Below, one piece after another: positions 55,390 to 64,000 of a stretch of DNA of 64,000 bases. Origin of the DNA: Scilla litardierei (lineage: Eukaryota; Streptophyta; Magnoliopsida; Asparagales; Asparagaceae); assembly GCA_030789695.1 (NCBI GenBank), contig CM061132.1:30094418-30158417 (forward strand), given 5' to 3'. A program made the position numbers and the translations under genes. The notes beneath the pieces were generated by a model. It searched no databases. It saw only the letters and a list, made by a program, of their open reading frames with translations, and was not told the DNA's origin. Every line of letters starts with the position of its first letter. Position 1 is the first letter of the stretch.

Positions 55390-56340
55390 CACTACATATC
55401 TGGCCTACAGCCCCGGACAAATCCGTGGCTGAAGGCCAGCAATCCGTGGCCTTTCGGCCACGGAGAAAAAAAATTCGTGGCTGAAGGGCCATACCGATAA
55501 CGTGGTGGTTGATTGGATTTTTGGCCACGGATAATTTCGCGGCTCATAATCTGTAACGGACTAAAGGCCTTAGATATCCGTGGCCAATAAGTAAAATAAA
55601 AAATTATATATCACTATCGGCCACGGACATATCCGTGGCCGATGTTGACTTTGTGCCATAGATATGCTCGTGGCCAATACTTATCTGCCAACGATTATAT
55701 GCACCAACATGACGTATACCGTGCACATAATCCGTGGCGGAATACTTTTAGACACAGACTTTTCTGTCAAAGTATTTATACATCAGCCACAGATACGGCC
55801 GTGGCCAAAACTAATCTGCCACGGATTCTGTGCACAAAATATGTCTAAATTTGTGTACAAAATCCGTGGATGATAACTTGCGGCCACGAAATTGTCTGTG
55901 GCAGAATAGAACTATCGGCCATATATTTGTCCGTGATCAATAGATATATAAGTTTTTTTAAAAAGACAGAAATCCCTACATACAATAATATAAATTACTA
56001 ACAAATATCAGAAATACCTGTATACAACAAAATAAATGCACATACATAAATGCACATATATAAATCCACAATACTAATAAAAATTAACTGCACACAAATA
56101 CAAAAAAAGCCCTTATTACATACTGCAAAAAAATCCTACATGTCCGCAAAATAAAAAAAACCAAAAAACTCATAAAGAACTCCCGCCATCACCCCACTCA
56201 TCACCCCCAAGGCCGCTACTCTCGCCAAGATCGCCATCGCCCCCGCACCAGCTATCGCCCCCGTTGTCAGCCTCTGGTACTGAAGGGCCGTCCTCACCAC
56301 GTTGACCCTACCAAAAAAATAATTAAGTTAGACGATAAAA
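55390..56340 (-). mobile_element. CACTA (En/Spm-like) transposon 3' end
   Basis: CACTACA at 55390-55396 is the terminal sequence. From 55430 to 55930 CCGTGGC and GCCACGG occur many times in both orientations, the form of CACTA subterminal transposase-binding repeats. Further in, on the minus strand, a 3' splice site (TTTTTTGGTAG) at about 56310 leads into a Gly/Asp/Ser-rich exon of about 45 codons ending GDGGSSL and a stop near 56175. The opposite end was not found, so the element is truncated or its partner end is lost. Confidence 0.65.
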
Positions 56341-56488
56341 CGTAAAATATTAAAGGAGTAAAAACATCAAATTAAATAGCACGAAAAGAAATACTTAACT
56401 ATGTGTTTAGCATAAACTATGCACATGTGCAAAAAACCAAATCCGACCATAACACAAGCACGCGTGCGCACACGCCAACAAAGAACAT

Positions 56489-56595
56489 GATCAGCTGCTT
56501 CTGCCCATTTCTGGGCAAAAGCAGTTGCTCCTACCCAGAATTAGCGTGGCAGAATCTGGGGCGCCGCTTCTGCCCAGGCAGAAGCAGCAGCTGAT
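56489..56595. repeat. Foldback with CAGCTGCTTCTGCC ends
   Basis: ATCAGCTGCTTCTGCC at 56490-56505 is mirrored by GGCAGAAGCAGCAGCTGAT at 56577-56595. An inner palindrome, 9-bp arms around CA, spans 56566-56585. The form suggests a MITE; target duplications were not resolved. Confidence 0.65.
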
Positions 56596-56739
56596 GCGTT
56601 GAGGCCGATTTATGGGGGGTTTGGGGTGGTATGTGGATGCTCGCGCTCTTGCGTTAATAATACAAGTTTCTCATATGGGACTATTTCACCTTTCCAATGT
56701 GATACTTGATCCTATGAGACATGTATGTCATAAATTACC

Positions 56740-56835
56740 CATATATGACATATATAGGACATATATGACACATATGTCACATATGTCACATATATGACAC
56801 ATGTCACATTTATGACACATATGTCACTTATACGA
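56740..56835. repeat. ATATGACA palindromic cluster
   Basis: The words ATATGACA and TGTCATAT (or TGTCACAT) alternate about eight times, so the stretch folds on itself in many registers. It could be a locally expanded microsatellite. Confidence 0.6.
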
Positions 56836-57173
56836 AACATGTCCCAAATATAATATCTATCTTAGAAAATAGGGAATACTTAGCCTGCTAATGTCTTAGG
56901 TGGCATGTTTGTCTCATGTGGTAATGTCACATCGCCACATGAGACAATGTCACAAGGGTAATTCCCTCATGACACCCTTCAAATAAAAAACCCACATCAT
57001 CCCACTAACTTACATTATTGCCATTGCCCTTTCATCATCCCCCCCTTTTCAATTATTTACATGCTTGCCATTACTTTTTCATAACACCAAAAACCCTCCC
57101 TCTTTCTCCAATTTAGGACATTAGCATCGAGCTTTTTCCACTTTAGATCCGCGGGGTTTTTCAATTACGTCTG

Positions 57174-58138
57174 TCATGCCCCACTTCCCATTATACTTGG
57201 GGGTGAGGATACGAGCAGGTCCGCATGTGCTTAAAGCAAAGAGGATGTACTTTTATTTTTCTTTCCTCCTTGGTTTAAACACAATAATCATCTACATTTT
57301 AACATTGGAGGTTCTTGCATGCAAACTCAGAACAACACAGAAATATCATTATTACAAATTCAATGTCCAGAATACATGTACACAAATAAGGCCTAGCATG
57401 GCCATTACAAACAGGTACACGAAATGTAAATACATCTGAAGGAAATATAACAACAACTATTAAAATATAGAGGTGTTGCGAAGACACGCTGTCCCTCAGT
57501 AGGGGATCTCAACGTTAAGGTACTCCTGGTCAACCTGCTCAGTCTCAAAATATATTCCTCAGCAAACTCTGTCAAAATATATTCCTCTGGCGTATATTTC
57601 ACAAGATAATAGACAAGGAAATATACATCAACGAGTGTCGCTCGGTATGATTTAAAATATTAGAAAAATTGACCCTCGGCAAGTTGTAAAATTATATATA
57701 TGTAGTTTTGCAAAGCTTTGAAGACAAGAGAACATATTATAATCACAGTAAAGAAAAGTATGGGCAGTGTAGGAAAGCATGTGAACATGGTGAAGTGAAG
57801 CGAGCATAGCAAAGTGTATGTACATAGTAAAGTGCGGTGGCATGGCAAAATGTAGTGAACATGGCAAAGTATGGTGAGCATAGTAAGGTGTAGTGAGCAA
57901 GGCAAGTACATATGATCCTGGTAATATAATATCTAGCAGCTTACACAATTCATGATAGCATTAACAAAAGGTTAGGTGACCCAGTATTCCATAAATGTCC
58001 TGCATGCCCAGTATTTCGTATATGCCTCAAAGGCTGAACATCACGTAGTTGTATGAATGGACATTCCAAGATAAGGTGACACAAATAATGGTATAACATG
58101 CAATAAGAGCATTTTATGAACATTCTTAAAGTGGCAGA
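57174..58138 (-). mobile_element. C-family LTR piece, minus strand, cut by G
   Basis: It begins TGTCATGCCCCACTTCCC, the reverse of the C LTR end, and runs back through the GGCCTAGCATGGCC region, the minisatellite (57780-57910) and the block before it. The rest of the LTR should continue beyond G outside the window. It is clearly diverged from the three C LTRs and represents an older insertion. Confidence 0.75.
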
Positions 58139-58268
58139 TGTTGTGAATGAGAAACAAGTTTTGGAGAAGGTTGAGGCTAGGAAACCCCTAGCCTCCTTTA
58201 TATAGTATTCATATGGGTAACTCATGTGGGTGGATACCGAATAGGCCCAATGGGTCCTATTCATAACA
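58139..58268 (-). repeat. G 3' LTR (130 bp) with TATA box
   Basis: On the minus strand it starts TGTTATGAATAGGACCC and ends TTCACAACA, close to the F LTR at both ends. ACTATATAAAGG near 58197-58208 (minus strand) is a TATA box in the same place as in F. Confidence 0.85.
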
Positions 58269-58962
58269 CTTCCCCTTATCCAACCAACGTGGAATACTCG
58301 ACTTTATGAATACTGAATGATTCATTAGTACTACTGAGTATCTTAAGGGGTAGATACTTCTAGATCCAAGTTAGGGATAAATGCCTCGTTAAAACCCCTT
58401 AGCTATGGAAAACCTTGTGGGAAAAACCGATAGCGAGGGAAAAGAGTACATCACTCCATAACTTCTCCTGATTTGGGGATGTGTCGAGGGATGGATACTT
58501 CTGGATCCAGAGTCAATGTGGTTGCCTCATTAAAACCTTGACTATGGAAAACCCTGTGGGAAAAACCACTAGCCAAGGAAAAAGAGTACAACTCTACAGT
58601 TGACTCCTGCTTATCTGATCAAGCTTCAGGCTTGCAGATATCATATGCATCTATACATTAATCTCCTATGCGTCTATACATCCATTTCATCTAAACATTC
58701 CAAAAGCAAATGTAAAGTATAAACTTCACTCATCTATACAAATTTCACTTATATAAGGCAGTAGCTGAAACTAAAGGAGCGCTGCAAACTTGGTAGACAG
58801 CTCCACATCTCAATCGTCATTGTCTGTGAGGTACTTCAGGACCTAGCTTTGTATGCTCTTGAACTGCTCCTTGGGTGATGAGCTTCTTGGGATGGTGGAA
58901 GGATGTAGACTTGGGAGGATTCTGTGTAGATCTTCAGGAGGTGGACGTCCCTTTTATACTAT

Positions 58963-59301
58963 TCATCGCGATGATCTATAACCTGCATATGCAAATAAAT
59001 TTAACATAGAGGATTTTTCCTCGACCCTGGGAGATAACGCAGAAGCTACATATCTCTGGTCCAGTGGTGCGCTGTAGGCGCTGCATTGTACCTGGTTAAT
59101 AGCTATACTGCTAACGCTCAAAAGAGATGCATGCAGTTGACCAGGTAAAAGAGTGTTCCAAAGACACTTAAGGTACTTCTCGACCTTGTATATTCTTCCC
59201 CTCTTCCAGCTAACGGAAAGGGGTCTTTTAATGTATATCCATACAACCAAATAGGTGTATTTAGTGGAGAATGATTTTAATGTTTCTTTATCAATCGTCA
59301 T
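58963..59301 (-). pseudogene. RT/RNase H scrap of G
   Basis: The minus-strand sequence aligns with F from the KDPF segment to the HW segment before RNase H, in more than one frame, with a stop. It matches the scrap at 542-745 in content and extent. It is not functional; it shows the common origin of G and the left-edge fragment. Confidence 0.65.
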
Positions 59302-59311
59302 TGTATGAAGT

Positions 59312-59372
59312 TTTCATCTTCGGGATGATTAATTAATGTCATCTTCAGGATGATAGTTCATCTTCAGGATGA
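59312..59372 (-). repeat. GAAGATG repeat, three units
   Basis: Three reverse-strand copies of the CATCCTGAAGATG core, the short counterpart of the 13-unit array at 240-532. Confidence 0.75.
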
Positions 59373-59399
59373 TTGTATTCTGTAAGCCAAGAATTTATG

Positions 59400-62300
59400 C
59401 CTAGCTAGACTTTCATATCATATCATATCTGATAGATAGTCTTAAACAGATATTTCGGTATTTTCTCTTCAGGAGATCCGATAATATTTTAATTTATTAA
59501 AATAATCTCAATTATTTTAATTTTCTCTTTTAAGAACAATATTGTTTTTAAGAGGTGCAAACAACAACATTTTAGTATAAGTCCTTTAAGCATCTCTGTC
59601 TAGGTTGTCTTTCCTTTAATCATATTATTAATATATGTCCCAAAAAGAAAGGAAAGTAAAGAAAAAATTTATCCATGCAGTTGAAGAAATTTTATATCGG
59701 TGATGTTGTCACATCCAATAGCAACATCAACCAAAAATTCCCTCTTTTTGCCATTCGTTGGGTTACGCCTTGACATAAATCAGTCGATGCATCAGATTCA
59801 TCTTGTAAGTGAGTTCAGCTCATCTAACTTGATTACTTCCTGGTTTGAGCGATTTATACCTCTAAAGCTATAGCAAATTAAAATGCTTATAGCTAACGAT
59901 TTTATTATAATTCTCCTACAATACTCAGTTATCCCACAGGATTTGATATCAGGACTTCAGGTCCATACACCTCATATTTCATAAGTGAGTCCAGTTCACC
60001 TTATTATTGTCTCATTCTACATTATTATAATTTGGCCAAATCTCTACCTTTGCTTTAGGTAAAGCATAGTTGTGGAATCGAGATTTTATATTTAACTGGC
60101 AAAGTGAAATATGAGAGAATTTGTCGACAAAATGTGTTCTTTCTTGCCCAAAACTCACCCCGTACATACTATAATCATTTGATTTCCCCCATAGGTGTCT
60201 CCTTCACGACGCGTTAAAGAAGTGAAGGTTCTGGGATGGGTAAAGAATATGGACAGATCCAGAATGGGTTCTTAGCAACCAAGTTGCAATAAGGTTCTAG
60301 ATTTAAGCTCACTTTCCTGTGGTGGTATTGCTTTTTCGGTCTCCAGGAGTAGATTTCTCTCTTTGGAGCCTAGTAGTATGTCCTCTCATCTCTTAAGGAC
60401 ATCCACTTCTGCTACTGGTGGATTGCATCCATTATATTTGGTATGTCAATCTTAGCTGGAGTTTTAGTAGCAGGGATGTGAAAGTTTTGACAATATTTAA
60501 ATTGTCAGTCTGATTATAATCAGATCATATGTATTTACTTTTTAAATGGTCAATTTGAGCTTCAGGCTCATAGATGATTTGAACCAAATAGGGAATTAAA
60601 GGATCTTCAGGATCATTATTACTATCAACACACAATCTATAAGATGTGTACTAATGCCTGACTCATACGAGATTTATTCATCAAAGTTGGTTAGTCCTGA
60701 TGAATGTGTTCTCTTTATGGCATCATGACGGTTTATGTAGTGTTGCTTCAGGAACACATACACAGCATTGCGGACGTACCATCTTTAAGATGTGCTCTAA
60801 ACTCATTCTTAGAAAATGTTTATATGGAGTTGATCAGACTCATATAAAAAGATTCTAATGGTATGTTTAGCTGAGTGTATGCAACCACTGTTGCTAATTA
60901 TTTATAATTTCCCATTTTTATCCAATGTTACCATCAATTTTCTTTAAAAAATGTAGTTGGATAATGACCATTTTTAGAGGATATATTGATGAGTACACCA
61001 AAGGTACATCATCAGTCCTAATAAGGGAGTGGACAAAGCCTATTTATATCCCTTAAATACTCTCAAGAGACCTAAAGGTCTTCATTATCTTTAATGATGA
61101 TGGTATATCATCTTAAATTCGTTTGAGGAAGTGGGAAGAGTCAATGTCCATGTGAATGGAGATGATCTCATAATCATTTTTCCCTTTCGAATGGGACAAT
61201 GAAAGTTTCACCCTTTTTGAAGAATCTTCGGGTTCGTCTGGTTGATGATGTCTTGCATCATCAATCCAGGGTGATATCGATCCAAAGTTGGTCGATTCTG
61301 GACACTTCTGGTGTTCCAAATTAATTCCTCTTTTTGAATTTATGTGGGACTTTTGAAAAGTCCATTAAAATGCTCAAGTTAATTTTGTCCGGTAATAGTT
61401 GAACTGTGTTCAAACTGTGAAGGATTACATCTTCACATTGACTATTATGCGGATCGTTATGGGACAAAGCTTCAGGCTTCATTGGTTTCTTGAGTCATTA
61501 GGGATTTCGTTTTGACGAATATCCTTTGAACTGTATAATTTTCAGAGAGTATATGGCATCCTCATTTTATTTTTAGGGGTATTCAAGATAGCAAATCATT
61601 CGCAGTAAAATAAAATGTATTAAAACTACAAGAGAATAATACTGATAATTTTGTTGAGTCAACAAGTGACATAGTGTGATGTGTGCTCTTAAAAACATAC
61701 AACTATAATTATGCTCATTAAGACTTATGTTATGACAACAGATTAAATTTGATTTCAAAGTTTATTTGTCCTCGAGGAGTAGCTAAATATACATAAGGTC
61801 AATTTGACTTTCGTCGTTTAGACTAGATATGTATGTATTTGTATATGGCATAAGTTAATGCACATTCATGTTTGTAAAAACATTATGGTTCTTATCAGAA
61901 CTTCTGGTCTGATATTGGTTTGCCATTGCTTACTACATGTCGAGGTATATCATATATTCCCTTTCTCATTTTATTCAAGACTTCTCCTGTTTTAAGTTTT
62001 CCTTATTTATAAAGGAAAATGAAAATTAGTCTTACTAAGAAGACATAAGCATGGGTTTGAGCAAATTACTTTATACTTCCACTTTTCTAATTAATTAGAG
62101 ACTTTTAAAAGTCTATTTGAATGCTCGAGTATAGCTTCAGGCCATTTTCTTGAGTCATTCAAATTTTATGTGGATAGTTTATCATGCTCAGAGGGGAAAC
62201 AAATACGTGGTTACGAAATTTATAATTTCTCACTTATCTATTAAGTCACGACTTCGGGCGTACACTTAAAAGTAAGGTTAGATTCAAGAATCATACCTTG

Positions 62301-63280
62301 TAAAGTGAGATGACTCTAAAAGAGTTTAGCGGTGTTATAACAACTGCGGGTGTCAATATTCGATTATATAGACAATAAGTATGAGAGGTCTATATACCGC
62401 AAAATGCGTATCTCTAAAAGATTCGCATAAATGGTTTTCGCATAGTCCATCGTATTTGTTAATATTTATTTTATTAGGGTGACAGGGTGTTGACTTTTGA
62501 TTTGATTTTGAACTTCAGGTTCATTTTGTCAAAGTGGATATGATGTTAAACTTTTTGAGATCATAATTGGCTTATTGTCATAAATATCGTCATATCATGA
62601 GCCCATCATACATATAATATAAAGCTTGTAAAAGTTATGCTCAATTAACCTGAATTGAAACAAGTATGATGTATACTCATACTATTTATATGCTGCAGGC
62701 ATTTAAATAATCTCGTCGCAGACATATAGTTTTGTTACAGGCATTAAACTATATCATAGTGATTTTAGCATGCTAAATAAAACGTACATCACAGAAATCA
62801 TTAAATATGCGACAGGCATATAATTTTCTACACATGCATTCAATTATCACAGACATGTAATAATATTAAGTGTTAAATCATGCAACGGGCAATGAAATGT
62901 ATGCAACATCACTAGCATTAAAAATGGAACGAAAAACTTTTCTTTTAATACTAATCAAATAATCCAAATAGAATGCGGTGATGGTTTACGCAGATAATTA
63001 ATCAGAAAAAGACAAAGAAAGAAAATCTTAATCAATAGCTGGATAGCCCGTTTATGAACATATTTATAACTTGCCCCCGATACCCCAAAAGGGGTTACTA
63101 ATGCTTAAATCTCCTTCCCCTGATTTTCTCTGATTTTTTTTGGATTTATCCAGAATTTTTCGGGAATTATAGTGAAATTTTAATAGAAAAGTAAATTAAA
63201 GATCACTTCTAGGCCCAATTTGGATAGAAACCCAATGTGCTGGAATTAAAATTTTATTTAAATATCCATTTATTTTTCAT
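59400..63280 (-). other. G interior, non-coding
   Basis: AT-rich sequence with no frame longer than about 70 codons that looks like protein. The words TTCAGG and ACAGGCAT recur. The part 59690-59950 matches 1-270 on the other strand. Confidence 0.55.
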
Positions 63281-63339
63281 TATTGGGCCTAAAAAGGCCC
63301 ATCTTCCCAAGCCCTAGGGTTTCCCTAGGGTTTCAATGT

Positions 63340-63715
63340 GGGAGGGGAGGAGAGATGGCGGCCGCCACCCGTATGCGGCGGCGCAGCCACCCGCCACCGT
63401 ATCGGAGGGTGGGGGCGGCCTGCCGGCGGCAGCGCCCCCTTCTGGGTGAGCGGCCTGCCGCCGCCCCCCTCAGGGGGGCCTGCTGGTGCCCCACTTCAGG
63501 GGGGCCTGCCGGCGGCAGCGCCCCCTCAGGGGGGGCGGCCCGCCTTCAGGGGGGCCTGCCGACGGCAGCGCCCCCTTGAAGGGGGGGCGCCGATGGCAGC
63601 GCCCCCCTCCGGGGGTGGCCCGTCGGTGCCCCCTTCAGGGGGGCCTGCCGGCGGCTGCTCCCCCTAAGGGGGCAGCCTGCTGGCGGCCGCCGCCAGAGGC
63701 AGCGGCCCGGCGGCT
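63340..63715 (-). repeat. GC-rich imperfect tandem repeat in the G leader
   Basis: Units of about 30-35 bp containing GCCGGCGGCAGCGCCCCC and CTTCAGGGGGGCC are repeated eight or more times. The block holds the same place as the GC-rich repeat of F although the units are unlike. Open frames on the plus strand are composition artefacts. Confidence 0.75.
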
Positions 63716-64000
63716 AGGGCAAGAAAAAAAACCCTTTTTGTTAATCTATTAAAAAACAGATTTTTATCTTTAAAAGGCAATTTTTTAGACTCTAAATCGA
63801 CTTTATATCAAATAAAAATTAGATTTTTGATGTAGAAATGTTGATTTCACATATAAACAATCAAGTTTTTGATCTAATAATTTAGATCCATGCATAAACA
63901 ATTATATTTTGATATCTAGATCACATAAAAATATGTATTAGATCTAGAAAATTGTTTAGGCTTACCCACTAGATCCGTCCTCCAGATCTAGCGACGTTTG

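Larger units (their letters stand above)
58139..64000 (-). mobile_element. G: non-autonomous copia element, runs off the window
   Basis: The 3' LTR is 58139-58268. The polypurine tract GGATAAGGGGAAG (58269-58281, minus strand) and the following 300 bp match those of F. After an RT/RNase H scrap (58963-59301) there are about 4 kb without gag, integrase or RT, then a GC-rich block (63340-63715) and a splice-donor-like site at 63965, as in the F leader. The left flank GCAGA (58134-58138) is the expected target duplication; its partner is outside the window. G depended on F-like elements for enzymes. Confidence 0.8.

Noticed and set aside
57892..57898. TGTAGTG as the missing end of the CACTA element
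   Set aside because: It lies in the inverted minisatellite of the C-family LTR, where the same word occurs also near 57855, and no CCGTGGC repeats are near it.

Overview
The window is plant nuclear DNA, most likely from a eudicot, and consists almost entirely of transposable elements. The evidence is Ty1-copia and Ty3-gypsy LTR retrotransposons with plant-type primer sites, an L1-type LINE, the end of a CACTA transposon, an endogenous plant pararetrovirus fragment and long AT-rich spacers. No complete host gene was found, and no rRNA, tRNA, CRISPR or bacterial-type feature was seen. The species cannot be named from the sequence alone.

Left edge, 1-8579: a decayed copia fragment with a GAAGATG minisatellite; two SIRE-like LTR pieces in opposite orientation; three LINE 3' ends, one retaining the ORF2 C-terminus; a 69-bp-arm inverted repeat; an (AT)38 tract; and a short stretch with unassigned coding-like fragments.

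Core, 8580-55069: one nest of insertions. The host of the nest (called T) is a minus-strand Tat/Athila-like element with the perfect target duplication CACAT at 8575-8579 and 55070-55074. Both of its LTRs and its interior were later broken by insertions. Its 3' LTR received E, a long probable solo LTR (8678-29896). E received F, a gag-pol copia element with 120-bp LTRs (8986-24873). The gag gene of F received N, a gag-protease-only gypsy element (10669-19825). The same 3' LTR also carries a pararetrovirus fragment in a TA run (31647-36544). The interior of T received C, a tandem LTR-I-LTR-I-LTR array of a defective chromovirus-like element (38668-51027). The 5' LTR received S, a SIRE-like solo LTR (52568-54476).

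Right edge, 55075-64000: a short unassigned stretch, the 3' end of a CACTA transposon with CCGTGGC subterminal repeats, small foldback repeats, a minus-strand LTR piece of the C family (from 57174), and a minus-strand non-autonomous copia element G (58139 onward) whose 5' LTR should lie just past the window edge.

The elements do not form one functional system. F is the only one with a near-complete autonomous coding set, and it is inactivated by the N insertion, three in-frame stops and a frameshift. N, T, C and G lack a polymerase and would have depended on enzymes supplied by other copies. The most informative signals are the four-level nest with target duplications at each level, a chimeric middle LTR recording an unequal crossover in C, a hairpin shared by N and T with a compensatory base-pair change, palindrome arrays in LTRs of unrelated families, and a head-to-head rearranged pararetrovirus in a TA repeat.
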